Part shown: positions 34,498 to 44,418 of the stretch, piece by piece
How positions within the stretch are numbered: position 1 is the stretch's first letter
How the letters are laid out: each line of letters opens with the position of its first letter
DNA from: Bacteroidota bacterium
GTDB taxonomy: Bacteria; Bacteroidota; Bacteroidia; Chitinophagales; Chitinophagaceae
Reading direction: 5' to 3'
Length of the DNA stretch: 64,000 nt
Assembly: GCA_947460595.1 (NCBI GenBank)
Contig: CANHGS010000009.1
Span: forward strand, 58,826 to 122,825
The notes under the pieces: model-generated
What the model was told of the DNA's origin: nothing
Seen by the model: the letters and a program-made list of their open reading frames with translations, nothing else
Database searches by the model: none
Made by a program: the position numbers and the translations under genes

Positions 34498-37400
34498 GTG
34501 AAAAAGCTACTCTTATTAATTCCTTTCATCTTACTGATGTTAGCAAGCGTTGCCCAAGCGCCACAAAAAATGACTTTTCAAGCGGTCATCCGTAAAAGCA
34601 ATAATGGCTTGATAATGATGCAACCCGTAACAATGCGTATCAGCATTATTCAGGGCAATTCAAACGGAACCATTGTTTATCAAGAAACGCATAAACCCAT
34701 CACCAATAGTAATGGACTTGTTACACTTGAGATTGGAACAGGTGTGATTACTACAGGAGTTTTTGCAAATATTAGTTGGGGGAATGGTCCATTCTTTATT
34801 AAAACTGAAACAGACCCTTTTTGTGGTGTTGATTATACTATTGTTGGTGTTAGTGAATTACTTAGCGTTCCCTATGCACTTTTTGCTTTGAATTCAGTGG
34901 GATTACAAGGCCCCCCGGGGTTAACGGGTGCTCCAGGACCGCAAGGCATACCAGGTAATATTGGTGCTACCGGAATTCAAGGACAAACTGGATTAACCGG
35001 TGCTAGAGGTATTCAAGGATTTACTGGCGCTGTTGGCGCAAATGGAAATGAAGGGCCACAGGGATTAGCAGGTGCGCCAGGACCGCAAGGTTTGTATGGA
35101 CTTACAGGTGCAACCGGTGCACAGGGTTTAACAGGTGCAGCTGGAACTCAAGGTAGTATGGGTTTAACAGGTGCAACAGGATTGCAGGGTATTACTGGTT
35201 CAACGGGTGCTGATGGAGCACAGGGTTTGCAAGGCCTTCCTGGGATTCAAGGCAATCAAGGAGCCAAAGGGTTGGCTGGTGTAAATGGAATCAATGGTAT
35301 TGATGGCGCAACGGGTGCTACCGGTGCACAAGGTTTAATAGGATTAACAGGGTCAACAGGGTCAACAGGATCAACAGGATCAACGGGTCTTCAAGGAATA
35401 GCTGGTACAAATGGAGCCACAGGATTGCAGGGATTAATTGGTTTAACTGGAGCTCAGGGTTTACAAGGAATAGCTGGTACAAATGGAGCCACAGGATTGC
35501 AGGGATTAATTGGCGCAAACGGAATCAATGGGATTGATGGCGCAAGCGGCGCAACTGGCGCTACCGGTGCACAAGGTTTAATAGGATTAACAGGGTCAAC
35601 GGGTCTGCAAGGAATAGCGGGTATAAATGGAGCTGCAGGTATACAGGGGTTAACTGGATTAACGGGGTCAACAGGTCTGCAAGGAATAGCGGGTACAAAT
35701 GGAGCTACAGGATCTCAAGGATTACAGGGCTTAGCTGGAAATCAAGGCATACAAGGTCTTACAGGAGCAAATGGTAATAATGGAATTGATGGTGCAAGCG
35801 GCGCAACTGGTGCAACCGGGGCACAAGGTTTAATAGGATTAACAGGTTTAATAGGATTAACAGGGTCAACAGGTCTGCAAGGCATACAAGGTCTTACAGG
35901 AGCAAATGGTAATAATGGAATTGATGGTGCAGCAGGAGCCATAGGACCACAAGGAAATATGGGTAGTACAGGATTGACTGGAGCGCAGGGGTTAATAGGA
36001 TTTACTGGTTCAACCGGACCTTCAGGTATCCAGGGAAATACCGGTTCAACAGGCCCAATAGGTCTCCAAGGAAATACAGGAAATACAGGCCCAACAGGCC
36101 TCCAGGGCAATACTGGAAATACAGGCCCAACAGGTCTTCAAGGAAATACAGGCCCAACAGGCCTAACAGGGCCAGACGGCCCTCAAGGTAATATTGGAAA
36201 TACGGGACCAACAGGGTTAACTGGCTCGCAAGGATTAACTGGTGCTACAGGAGCTGCAGGTGGGTTTGACCCACTTACTATTTTGTCACCTGCCAATGGC
36301 GGATCAGGAATTGCCAACAATATCCTGTCTACCCTTAGTATTGTTGGTTCAAACCCCATGACAATCACAAATACAGGAAGTACTTCTATAACGCTTCCAA
36401 CTAGTGGAACCCTTTATGGAACCGCCACTTCAAGCATTAGTTCTGCCCAGTTATTAAATTCTTTATCAGACAAAACGGGAACAGGCAATACAGTCTTTGC
36501 TAGCTCACCCGTATTTACAGGAACCCCCACCGCTGCAACAGCGTCATTGGGAACCAATACTACCCAAATTGCTACCACGGAATTTGTCATGCAAAACAGT
36601 GCCCCAACCCAATTTTCCATTACAGCAGGAAATGAAATTAGTACTAGTTCCACAACCGATGTAACTGCAGGCGATATGACTTTAACACCAGGTGCAGGAA
36701 AATATCAGGTATCATTTAATAGTCAGTATTCTATGATTTTTGCCAACTTAACTACCAGTGTAACAGATTTAAATACGGTTTACACTAGTTTGATGGCCAA
36801 AGCCAATACCACGGCACATGGGGTAACTTTTGCAGGTGGAGAAATTCTTACCCCAGGGGTTTATTTTACAAACGCGGCATCAACAGCAGGAGGAACTATT
36901 ACGCTAGACGCCCAAAATATTTCCAGCTCAGAATTTGTTTTTAAAATAGGGGGAGCCTTTGGTACGGGCGCCTCAACCAATATTGTACTGACTAATGGTG
37001 CTTTGGCATGTAATGTTTACTGGATAGCAGAAGGTGCTATTGCTTTAGGAGCAGCTACCAGCATGAAGGGTACCATGCTAGCAAATAATGGGGCAATTAC
37101 AACGGCAAGTGGAAGCACCATTATTGGAAGATTGTATTCAACGGCCGGAGCTATTGGTTTTGATGCAACTACTTTATCCTTGCCAATAGGTTGTACTTCT
37201 GCCACTGACTATGGTATGGTCAATAATTATGCAGCATTTACCAATACAGGCGCATTGACCAATACAGGAACTACCACCATTACCGGAGATATTGGCACCA
37301 ATGTTGGTGCCATAACAGGTTTTGAAGCACCCACAGTGATCAATGGTAATAGTTTTTCACCTAGTGCGCCACCGCCAAGTACTACGGCAAGTTTTAGTGT

Positions 37401-37587
37401 TTTTCAAAATGGCATTCTAATTCCTTTTTCAACCAGAACCAGACTAAGTACCTTAAATTCGGCAGATATTTTATTAACCGCTATTGCTACAGTAGGCGCT
37501 GGAGAAACCATTGATATCAGATGGAAAATTGATACCGGAATCCTTAAATTCCAAAACAGAATTCTTTCCTTAATTACGGTTAAGTAA
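34498..37587 (+). CDS. Large secreted collagen-repeat protein with an ice-binding-type (DUF3494) C-terminal region
   Basis: 1029 residues, GTG start 5 bp after the T9SS gene, signal peptide to about residue 20 (LASVAQA). The N-terminal domain (22-131, MTFQAVIRKSNNGLIMMQPVTMRISI...VPYALFALNS) is common in Bacteroidota surface proteins with tail-fibre-like middles. Residues 135-589 are Gly-X-Y collagen triplets rich in GLTG, GPQG and GATG. A phage-tail-like linker follows (ANGGSGIANN, FTGTPTAATASLGTNTTQIATTEFV). Residues about 750-900 match the latter half of DUF3494 (GGEILTPGVYFTNAA.., FVFKIGGAFGTGAS, GALACNVYWIAEGAIALG, GRLYSTAGAI). Residues 900-955 match the usual N-terminal half (FTNTGALTNTGTTTITGDIGTNVGAITGF). 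A surface adhesin or fibre role is inferred. Confidence 0.9.
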   Translation: MKKLLLLIPFILLMLASVAQAPQKMTFQAVIRKSNNGLIMMQPVTMRISIIQGNSNGTIVYQETHKPITNSNGLVTLEIGTGVITTGVFANISWGNGPFFIKTETDPFCGVDYTIVGVSELLSVPYALFALNSVGLQGPPGLTGAPGPQGIPGNIGATGIQGQTGLTGARGIQGFTGAVGANGNEGPQGLAGAPGPQGLYGLTGATGAQGLTGAAGTQGSMGLTGATGLQGITGSTGADGAQGLQGLPGIQGNQGAKGLAGVNGINGIDGATGATGAQGLIGLTGSTGSTGSTGSTGLQGIAGTNGATGLQGLIGLTGAQGLQGIAGTNGATGLQGLIGANGINGIDGASGATGATGAQGLIGLTGSTGLQGIAGINGAAGIQGLTGLTGSTGLQGIAGTNGATGSQGLQGLAGNQGIQGLTGANGNNGIDGASGATGATGAQGLIGLTGLIGLTGSTGLQGIQGLTGANGNNGIDGAAGAIGPQGNMGSTGLTGAQGLIGFTGSTGPSGIQGNTGSTGPIGLQGNTGNTGPTGLQGNTGNTGPTGLQGNTGPTGLTGPDGPQGNIGNTGPTGLTGSQGLTGATGAAGGFDPLTILSPANGGSGIANNILSTLSIVGSNPMTITNTGSTSITLPTSGTLYGTATSSISSAQLLNSLSDKTGTGNTVFASSPVFTGTPTAATASLGTNTTQIATTEFVMQNSAPTQFSITAGNEISTSSTTDVTAGDMTLTPGAGKYQVSFNSQYSMIFANLTTSVTDLNTVYTSLMAKANTTAHGVTFAGGEILTPGVYFTNAASTAGGTITLDAQNISSSEFVFKIGGAFGTGASTNIVLTNGALACNVYWIAEGAIALGAATSMKGTMLANNGAITTASGSTIIGRLYSTAGAIGFDATTLSLPIGCTSATDYGMVNNYAAFTNTGALTNTGTTTITGDIGTNVGAITGFEAPTVINGNSFSPSAPPPSTTASFSVFQNGILIPFSTRTRLSTLNSADILLTAIATVGAGETIDIRWKIDTGILKFQNRILSLITVK
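35392..35513 (+). repeat. 50-bp perfect direct repeat within the collagen region
   Basis: 35392-35441 equals 35464-35513. The offset of 72 bp is a multiple of 9, so recombination between copies keeps both the frame and the Gly-X-Y register. Confidence 0.95.
35743..35931 (+). repeat. 54-bp perfect direct repeat within the collagen region
   Basis: 35743-35796 equals 35878-35931. The offset is 135 bp, again a multiple of 9. Many shorter repeats surround it. Confidence 0.95.
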
Positions 37588-37719
37588 ACTTACTTCTATC
37601 ATTGAACCAAGTAGAACCCAAAATTGTTTAAACAGTTTTGCATTTTTACCCTGATAAAAACTAATTTACAAGACGGAATAGAATCCTTGTTTAGTAAATT
37701 CAACAAATAAAACAAGCAC

Positions 37720-38181
37720 ATGCCTAAGTATACCCTTTTCGTTAATGGTCAATCCATGACGGTAGAAGCAGATGCGGATACCCCCTTACTATGGGTGCTA
37801 CGCGATAATTTGAATTTGGTTGGAACCAAATTTGGATGCGGCGTGGCCCAATGTGGTGCCTGCACGGTGCATATGAATGATGTTGCAATGCGTTCTTGCT
37901 CTCTGCCAGTTTCTGCAGTAGGGCAGAATAAAATTGTGACCATTGAAGCTTTGAGTGCTAAAGGAGATCATCCATTGCAAAAAGCTTGGGAAGAATTAGA
38001 CGTGGCGCAGTGTGGTTATTGCCAAGCAGGTCAGATTATGGCAGCTGCCGCATTGTTAAAGAAAATACCCAACCCAACAGACAAAGACATTGACGATAAT
38101 ATCAGCAATATCTGCCGTTGTGGTACACAAGTGCGTATTAGAAAAGCCATTCATGTAGCCGCTAAAAAACAAGTAAAATGA
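37720..38181 (+). CDS. iorA: 2Fe-2S subunit of an isoquinoline-1-oxidoreductase-type molybdoenzyme
   Basis: Electron-transfer subunit, 153 residues, with two [2Fe-2S] clusters. The plant-ferredoxin-type cluster uses C40, C45, C48 and C60 ([12 protein letters not shown]...C). The second cluster uses C98, C101, C132 and C134 ([10 protein letters not shown]...ICRCG). This small size and layout is that of xanthine-dehydrogenase-family small subunits in the IorAB group. It overlaps the large-subunit gene by 4 bp (ATGA), so translation is coupled. Confidence 0.94.
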   Translation: MPKYTLFVNGQSMTVEADADTPLLWVLRDNLNLVGTKFGCGVAQCGACTVHMNDVAMRSCSLPVSAVGQNKIVTIEALSAKGDHPLQKAWEELDVAQCGYCQAGQIMAAAALLKKIPNPTDKDIDDNISNICRCGTQVRIRKAIHVAAKKQVK

Positions 38182-40277
38182 AGCAAGAATTAACCAGAAG
38201 AAATTTTCTGAGGGTATCTGCCATTACTGGCGGTGGAATGATGCTCAGTCTTTCTTTTTTAAATAATACCGCTAACGCAGAAACTGTTGCTGATACAGCA
38301 TTTGCACCCAATATCTATATTAAAATTGGTACCGATGGTAGCATTTTAATCCTAGCACCCAATCCTGAAATTGGTCAGGGTGTAAAAACTTCTTTGCCCA
38401 TGATTGTGGCCGAGGAGCTTTGCGTGGATTGGAAAAAAGTACAAGTTGAATTAGCGCCTTTACAAGCAGGATTTGGTAGACAAACAGCAGGAGGTAGCGG
38501 ATCAGTAAGAGGTAGATTTACAGACTTACGCAAAGCAGGTGCTACCGCTAGAGAAATGTTAGTTGCCGCTGCCGCACAAACTTGGAATGTTCCCGTGGCA
38601 GAATGTGTGGCGGAAGATGGTATGGTCTTACACAAATCCAGTGGCAAGAAATTAGCCTATGGCGATTTGGCTGCAAAAGCAGCAACCCTAGAAGTTCCTA
38701 AAAATCCAACCTTAAAAGAAAGCAAGGATTTCAAATATATTGGTACCCGTGTTAAAGACGTGGATGCCCATAAAATAGTCACCGGACAACCCTTGTATGG
38801 GATTGATACCAGAAAAGAAGGCATGTTATACGCTATGGTGGCTAGACCACCGGCCTATGGGAAAACCCTTGTTTCTGTAGATGATACAGCCGCCCTAAAA
38901 GTAAATGGGGTTAAACAAGTAGTTAAACTTAAAAACTCCGTGGCTGTTTTGGCAACCTCTACCTGGGCAGCCAAAAAAGGAAGAGAAGTCTTGGTGATAC
39001 AATGGGAGGCCAAAGAAAAATTAGAAAATTCTACCGAACATTTTGCCATGTTCAAAGAAATGATAGACAAGGGCACCAACCCTTCTAGAAACGATGGAGA
39101 TTGGGAAGCAGCCAAAAAACAAGCTAGCAAAACAATAGAAGCAGTCTTTGAACTGCCTACGCTTTCTCATGGTCAGATGGAACCCTTGAATTTTTATGCC
39201 GATGTACGGGAAGATAAAGTAGAACTCTTTGGACCAACACAGGTGCCAGACTCCGTTAGAAAGCAAGTAGCAGAACAATTAAAAATAGCAGAAGATAAAA
39301 TTTCCATCAGCACACCCAGACAAGGTGGTGGCTTTGGTAGAAAACTCATGACCGATAATGGAGTGGAAGCTGCGCTGATATCAGCTGCTGCAAAATGTCC
39401 GGTACAGGTTCAGTGGACTAGGGAAGACGATATGCAAAATGATTTTTATCGTCCGGCAGAAATGTACCGTTATAAAGCAGCACTATCTGCAGATAAATTA
39501 TTGGCCTGGCACCAATCGGGTGTAGGCATTGGTAGGGGTATTAGAGGAGACAGCTATGTAGCAGGTGCTATTGAAAATTATAAAGCAGAAGGACAGGCGC
39601 TGAAAAGTAATACCCCAACGGGTTTTTGGCGCGCTCCGGGTGCTAACACATTGGCTTTTGTGGCAGAAAGTTTTATGGATGAAGTTTGTACAGAACTTAA
39701 AGTTGATCCTGTTGCTTATAGGTTACAATTGTTTGAGCAAGCAAAACAAAAGCCTGTAGGAAAACTGGATTACAATCCAGACAAATACAAGAGCGTAGTA
39801 GAATTAGTGGCAAAAATGTCTAATTGGGGAACCAAAACACCTGGCGTTTTCCGCGGCTTTGCTACCTGGTTCTCTTTTAATACCTATGTGGCACAAGTGG
39901 TAGATATTAAACTAGAAAAAGGCAAACCCAAAATTGTAAAAGTCTATTGTGCGGTTAACTGCGGAAGAGTGATTAATTTGAGTGGCGCCGAAAATCAAAT
40001 TCAAGGTGCGGTAGTGGATGGTATTTGTCACGCCATGTTCCCCAAAGTAACATTTGTAAATGGTGCCGTAGTAGAGAAAAATTTCTATAGCTACAATATG
40101 CTTAAAATCAAAGACGCACCACTAGATGTTGCCGTGCAATTTGTGCCATCTGAAGAAGCCCCAACAGGTTTGGGAGAACCAGCATTGCCACCTATTGCCG
40201 CAGCATTATCCAGTGCCATATTTGCGGCAACAGGAAAGCGCATTAGGAAAATGCCTTTTGTGGAGCAAATGACATAA
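38178..40277 (+). CDS. iorB: Molybdopterin-binding large subunit, isoquinoline-1-oxidoreductase type
   Basis: Periplasmic molybdenum hydroxylase/aldehyde oxidoreductase subunit, 699 residues. It has a Tat signal ([17 protein letters not shown]), so the folded complex is exported with its 2Fe-2S partner. The aldehyde-oxidase a/b hammerhead is at [24 protein letters not shown]. Mo-cofactor-binding blocks include [89 protein letters not shown] and the catalytic-Glu region [17 protein letters not shown] (GLGE near the C-terminus). The substrate class is unknown; N-heterocycles or aldehydes fit the family. Confidence 0.94.
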   Translation: MKQELTRRNFLRVSAITGGGMMLSLSFLNNTANAETVADTAFAPNIYIKIGTDGSILILAPNPEIGQGVKTSLPMIVAEELCVDWKKVQVELAPLQAGFGRQTAGGSGSVRGRFTDLRKAGATAREMLVAAAAQTWNVPVAECVAEDGMVLHKSSGKKLAYGDLAAKAATLEVPKNPTLKESKDFKYIGTRVKDVDAHKIVTGQPLYGIDTRKEGMLYAMVARPPAYGKTLVSVDDTAALKVNGVKQVVKLKNSVAVLATSTWAAKKGREVLVIQWEAKEKLENSTEHFAMFKEMIDKGTNPSRNDGDWEAAKKQASKTIEAVFELPTLSHGQMEPLNFYADVREDKVELFGPTQVPDSVRKQVAEQLKIAEDKISISTPRQGGGFGRKLMTDNGVEAALISAAAKCPVQVQWTREDDMQNDFYRPAEMYRYKAALSADKLLAWHQSGVGIGRGIRGDSYVAGAIENYKAEGQALKSNTPTGFWRAPGANTLAFVAESFMDEVCTELKVDPVAYRLQLFEQAKQKPVGKLDYNPDKYKSVVELVAKMSNWGTKTPGVFRGFATWFSFNTYVAQVVDIKLEKGKPKIVKVYCAVNCGRVINLSGAENQIQGAVVDGICHAMFPKVTFVNGAVVEKNFYSYNMLKIKDAPLDVAVQFVPSEEAPTGLGEPALPPIAAALSSAIFAATGKRIRKMPFVEQMT

Positions 40278-40339
40278 TTGTTTTTAAGAGACATCTACTA
40301 CCAAAACAATATAAGTCATGAAGTTTTTTTGAAACCCAG

Positions 40340-41107
40340 TTATTTGTGCCTGAACCAGCAATCGCTTCGATTGTTTTCATAGGCTTTAAACACCGTATTT
40401 ACTGGTGCGCCATGGATTAGTTGCTTGTTGAACTTTGTGCGTGCCAAATAATTGAATGCACCCATATCGCCGGTGTAGGCGGTCTTGTTAAGGCGGTTTG
40501 CGTGTTGGTGAATGGCACAAAGTTGTTGTAAAAAATCAAAAAACAAGGAAGCAGAACCTCCAATGATTCCGCAATTTAGCAAGGTTTCATTTCCAAAACC
40601 AGTTTCATAAGCGGCATAGTCAGGTATGTTTTTCCGTAAATTTTCAGCATGAGCCATCATCCAATCGTTGTGCAAAATTTTGGGTTCGTCGCCACAAAAA
40701 AGGGTATTGGGGTTTTCAAAAAAAAGCGGATGCGTAAATGGGTTATTAACAAGCACAACATCGGTAATATCGGTGATAAAAACTCCGTTGATATGTTGAA
40801 TCTGCTGCCGTAAAAAATCCCTGTAAGCAAAATAACGAAATACATTGGGATTAAATTGGGGATCGTAATTGATTCTAATGAACCTAATTTTTTTATTTCC
40901 GAATTTTTTACAGGTTTCTTCAGAGAAATTATTATGGAAAATAACAGCTTGTAAATTTGCAGTTGTAATGGATTTCGCCCAATCCTTAATCAATTCATAG
41001 CTGTCATTGGCAAGTGTTGTATTGCGGTTCACATCATGAACACCTGTTATGTGGCAGGCCATTACTAAATCTGTATTTGGCGGAAAAAGCGGTGCTACAA
41101 AAGCCAT
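40340..41107 (-). CDS. Putative glycosyltransferase-like protein
   Basis: A cytoplasmic 255-residue protein. Features that recall GT-A nucleotide-sugar transferases are a central VFITDITDVVLVNNPF segment, with D..D positioned like a DxD metal site after a hydrophobic strand, and the later ETLLNCGIIGGSASLFFDFLQQLCAIHQ helix. No close family is recognised. It ends the leftward transcript that begins with the GT2 gene; the gap between them is 2 bp. A joint role in surface-glycan assembly is likely but inferred. Confidence 0.6.
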   Translation of the reverse strand: MAFVAPLFPPNTDLVMACHITGVHDVNRNTTLANDSYELIKDWAKSITTANLQAVIFHNNFSEETCKKFGNKKIRFIRINYDPQFNPNVFRYFAYRDFLRQQIQHINGVFITDITDVVLVNNPFTHPLFFENPNTLFCGDEPKILHNDWMMAHAENLRKNIPDYAAYETGFGNETLLNCGIIGGSASLFFDFLQQLCAIHQHANRLNKTAYTGDMGAFNYLARTKFNKQLIHGAPVNTVFKAYENNRSDCWFRHK

Positions 41108-41109
41108 AT

Positions 41110-41775
41110 TTAATAGCTAATTAAATTAGCTTTTTTGATTGTTGCACAAATACTATTTGGAATATTTCGGTGATAAATATAGGTACGCAAGTCTAATTTT
41201 TTTACACGAAACAGTCTGGTAGCTCGCTCGTAAAAATCGGAATCAGCTGCAAACCCTGTTTTAAAATTAATGCTGGCAAATACATTTTTCCGTCCAAATA
41301 GCGTTCCAAACAAGATAACTTCATCTAAGTGAATGAGCTTAGTTAGGTCGTTTTTATCGGACACATAATAATCGTTGTCTGTATCTACTATAGTTTCTGA
41401 GGTTGAGCAAATTAAGTCCAACTCATTTATTTCCATTAAGCAAGTGCTCAAATGATTGGGTTTGTACTCGTCGTCACTATCAATAATTGTTATATATTCT
41501 CCTGAACTATATACAACGCCGCGGTTGATGGATTCGGATTGACCGCGATTACTGTGTCTGATATAGCTGATTTTGTCCTCGTATTTTTCTACATAATCCA
41601 TTAGCGATTCCCGGTTATTTTCCTTGCTGCCATCGTCAATAATAATCAGCTCAAAATCTTGAAAATCCTGCTTTAAGACTGAGTCAATGGCTCTTTTCGT
41701 ATATGAAAAATCGGTATTAAAAACCGTCATTAACACGGATACTTTCACTGGATTTAAGCTATTCTTTCCGTGCAC
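41110..41775 (-). CDS. Glycosyltransferase family 2
   Basis: Nucleotide-sugar transferase, 221 residues, GTG start. The GT2 motif set is clear: KVSVLMTVFNTDFSYTKRAIDSVLKQDFQDFELIIIDDGS at the N-terminus, NRGQSESINRGVVYSSGEYITIIDSDDEYKPNHL with the DSDDE metal motif, and a shortened C-terminal part. At 221 residues it is near the short end for the family, and the acceptor region is minimal. The sugar and acceptor are unknown. It is transcribed with the downstream putative glycosyltransferase. Confidence 0.9.
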   Translation of the reverse strand: MHGKNSLNPVKVSVLMTVFNTDFSYTKRAIDSVLKQDFQDFELIIIDDGSKENNRESLMDYVEKYEDKISYIRHSNRGQSESINRGVVYSSGEYITIIDSDDEYKPNHLSTCLMEINELDLICSTSETIVDTDNDYYVSDKNDLTKLIHLDEVILFGTLFGRKNVFASINFKTGFAADSDFYERATRLFRVKKLDLRTYIYHRNIPNSICATIKKANLISY

Positions 41776-41920
41776 GATTAATTTTTGTGCAAAGTTAAAA
41801 CAAAAGCTATCAATGTAATCAATCTTAACAGATAAGGGTCAATTTGTAATTTTTAAAGCCCACGCATAGTTACAAGGATCAAAAGTTTCTATTTTAAATG
41901 GCAATGATCTATGATGACTT

Positions 41921-42166
41921 CTATTTTTTATCATTTAACCCTATTCCCAATCCAAACAAAGCAGCTACAATTGCAATTTGAACAATTAATATTGCCCTTT
42001 GCCAAATGGGCCGATCCTTCCATTTTTGTTCTGGGTTAAATGGGTCAAATGCCATGGAAATGCCCAAAGACGCAGCTGCTGACATATAATCCTTATTGAT
42101 GATGGCTTGATAGAAACCTAACACGACAAATCCAAAGTATAAAAATTTGTTATAGGGTGTTTTCAT
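41921..42166 (-). CDS. Small two-helix membrane protein
   Basis: 81 residues from the ATG at 42166; a TTG 12 codons upstream gives a charged extension. MKTPYNKFLYFGFVVLGFYQAI is followed by a second segment with YMSAAASLGISMAFDPFNPEQKW and a C-terminal helix (AILIVQIAIVAALFGLGIGL). The DPFNPxQxW..RP.WQ loop looks conserved in small Bacteroidota membrane proteins, but I do not recognise a named family. Function unknown. Confidence 0.65.
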   Translation of the reverse strand: MKTPYNKFLYFGFVVLGFYQAIINKDYMSAAASLGISMAFDPFNPEQKWKDRPIWQRAILIVQIAIVAALFGLGIGLNDKK

Positions 42167-42328
42167 GATTTTTCTTTCCTCTAATTTATGTTGATTACTC
42201 AATTTTTGTGATGTTCATTATTTGAAAGGATGATAATAGCTGATAAATGGATACCTCAATATTTTATTGCCTTGCCAATTTTTTATTGATAGCATAAATC
42301 TGTTCTCTCATCTGAACCAAAGAACCAA

Positions 42329-42788
42329 TCAAAATATAATATTAGTATCATCTACAAATGCCATCCAGTTCTCAGTCACTTCTTTATATCTGCCCCAAAA
42401 TCCACTTGATAGATTCTTGACTTCTACCTTTTTATAAGGCGCGTTTGTAAAAGGCGCGATTGCGAAACGCATCGCCAACTTGAATGCGGTTCCATGCCCA
42501 AGGTGACCAATTGGGTGACTGACCATCTGCTTTTCTATCAAGGCTTTTACCCGCGTAATATGACTGTTGAATATATCTGCCTTCATCAGCAATATTTACC
42601 AAACTACGTTGTGATCCGGAGTTGGAGATCCAAGAAATAGCACCACCCCTAGTCAGGTCAAATTTCACGGTCAGTTTTCCATTATCTGCAACTAGTTCCT
42701 TGGGGGTATTTATCTCTTTAGCTGTTTGCCCAAAACAAACGCTAAAGCAAAGCATTACAGATAAAATGAAACTGCCTCTCATGACCAT
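42329..42788 (-). pseudogene. Frameshifted, truncated secreted protein remnant
   Basis: The first part (42788 to about 42432, signal peptide to CFGQ, then DNGKLTVKFDLTRGGAISWIS and DEGRYIQQSYYAGKSLDRK..., NWSPWAWNRIQVGDAF) is a good N-terminal domain of a secreted carbohydrate-active-type protein. Around 42430 the frame is lost. The natural continuation (APYKKVEVKNLSSGFWGRYKEVTENWMAFVDD) lies in another frame and ends at 42329. The total is about 150 codons, so the protein is both frameshifted and cut short. Confidence 0.7.
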
Positions 42789-42852
42789 TTTATTAAGGTA
42801 AATAATAATTGACTGTAGCTGTCAATCGCTTGGAAAAGATTTTATGATTGAA

Positions 42853-43041
42853 TCACTTTAATACCCTTTCTGATTTTGTCCATTTGATGGATGGAAATTC
42901 ATTGGCAGCTTGCGCTTTTGATAGCTTTCTAACCTTGCTTAATTTTCCTTCAGTAAATAATTTTTCTGCTGCAATCTGCCAATCAGGAAATTCCATACCA
43001 TCTTGCATCCAATGATGGTAAGACGCTTCATTAGCACTCAT
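42853..43041 (-). pseudogene. Short gene remnant, unidentified
   Basis: ATG at 43041 gives 62 residues: MSANEASYHHWMQDGMEFPDW..., a basic helix KLSKVRKLSKAQAANEFPSIKW and a short tail. It reads like the C-terminal end of a larger enzyme rather than a free-standing small protein. The frame upstream of the Met is short and meaningless. It lies beside another broken gene, in the same orientation. Identity unknown. Confidence 0.4.
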
Positions 43042-43297
43042 AAAAGGAATTAAAAAGAAAAAGCTCCGCAAAAATGCGAGGCTTGACTTATTTGGCTCCC
43101 CTTACTAGTCCAGAATTAACTCCTTTATATGAGGGAATTAAGAAAATTTACCATTAGTGATTATATAAGATTATTTGAACTGGGATAGTTTAAACAGCGA
43201 AGTGATTACGAAATCGTTTGCGTTTCTTTTCTGTAAAAGCTGAACAGAAGTTCAATGTTTCTTCGTATTTTAAATTTCATTAACTGCCCTGATTTAC

Positions 43298-44338
43298 ATG
43301 CCTAAACTGCTGCCACGCCGATCCTTTATAAGTTATGCTACCCAATCAGCTGTTACATTAGGGTTATTTGGAAAAATAACTGCTTCTTATGCAGGAACAT
43401 TTAAGCAAGTGCCCAAACGTATTGGAATCATTGGCCTAGATACTTCACATAGCATTGCTTTTGCTAAAGCCCTCAATGGTCCCAATCCTTCAGCAGCTTA
43501 TGCTGGATTCAGTGTCAGTGCAGCTTACCCCAGAGGTAGTGCAGATATTGAGTCGTCTGTAAAACGGATAGCAGGCTATACAGAAGAAGTTAAAAAACTA
43601 GGGATTGAAATTGTTGGCTCTATTGATGAACTCTTATTGAAGTCGGATTTTATTTTATTAGAAACAAATGATGGTCGACCACATCTGGCACAAGCCAAAG
43701 AAGTGATTAAAGCAGGCAAACCAGTTTTTATTGATAAACCTGTTGCAGCCACACTATCAGATGTAATCTCAATTTATGGATTGGCACAAAAATATAAAGT
43801 GCCTATATTCTCTTCTTCTTCTCTTCGCTATATGGAAACTGCACAGGAAGTGGCCAATGGGAAAATTGGTCAAGTTTTTGGGGCAGATACTTATAGTCCG
43901 GCAACATTGGAAAAAACACATCCTGATCTTTTCTGGTATGGCATTCATGGCGTAGAAATTCTCTATACCGTTATGGGTAAGGGTTGTAAAGAACTCATTC
44001 GTGTAAGTACACCAGATACAGAAATAGTAGTAGGCACCTGGGCCGATGGGCGCACTGGCACTTTCAGAGGAACAAGAACCGGCAAGCATGACTATGGCGG
44101 AACGGCTTATGGTGAAAAAGGCAATCTGGTGTTAGGACCTTTTAAAGGATATGATAATTTGTTGGACCAGATCATTGCCTTTTTCAAATCAGGTATACCA
44201 CCGGTAAGTGCAGAAGAAACACTAGAGCTATATACATTTATGGAAGCCGCTGATGAAAGTAAGCGCAATGGTGGTAAAGCAGTTCAGCTGGCAGATGTAT
44301 ATGCAAAACACAATAACATAGCACAAAACAGATTGTAA
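43298..44338 (+). CDS. Gfo/Idh/MocA-family oxidoreductase with a Tat-like signal
   Basis: A 346-residue protein with an N-terminal RRSFISYATQSAVTLGLFGK export signal of the Tat type. The Rossmann part is RIGIIGLDTSHSIAFAKALNG, and GKPVFIDKPVA (EKPxA class, here DKPVA) marks the conserved catalytic-lysine region. The C-terminal part (YGIHGVEILYTVMGKGCKELIRV) has an internal GIHG motif. Members oxidise sugars with NAD(P), or act as glycosidases. It begins the amino-sugar operon, 81 bp before a second, different member. Confidence 0.87.
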   Translation: MPKLLPRRSFISYATQSAVTLGLFGKITASYAGTFKQVPKRIGIIGLDTSHSIAFAKALNGPNPSAAYAGFSVSAAYPRGSADIESSVKRIAGYTEEVKKLGIEIVGSIDELLLKSDFILLETNDGRPHLAQAKEVIKAGKPVFIDKPVAATLSDVISIYGLAQKYKVPIFSSSSLRYMETAQEVANGKIGQVFGADTYSPATLEKTHPDLFWYGIHGVEILYTVMGKGCKELIRVSTPDTEIVVGTWADGRTGTFRGTRTGKHDYGGTAYGEKGNLVLGPFKGYDNLLDQIIAFFKSGIPPVSAEETLELYTFMEAADESKRNGGKAVQLADVYAKHNNIAQNRL

Positions 44339-44418
44339 TAAAACTTATCAAACCCTAACGCCTTTACGGTTAATCCTTAACTGCCAAGAAAAGATGATGC
44401 GAATAAAAATCTAAAACT

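Noticed and set aside
35318..36368. Long proline- and leucine-rich frames on the minus strand of the collagen region
   Set aside because: They are mirror frames of the Gly-X-Y repeats (GGN/CCN codons) and have no homology-like features or start context.
43090..43110. Possible partial copy of the tRNA-Asn 3' end (GGCTCCCC...) as an attachment site
   Set aside because: Only about eight bases match in order, well within chance.
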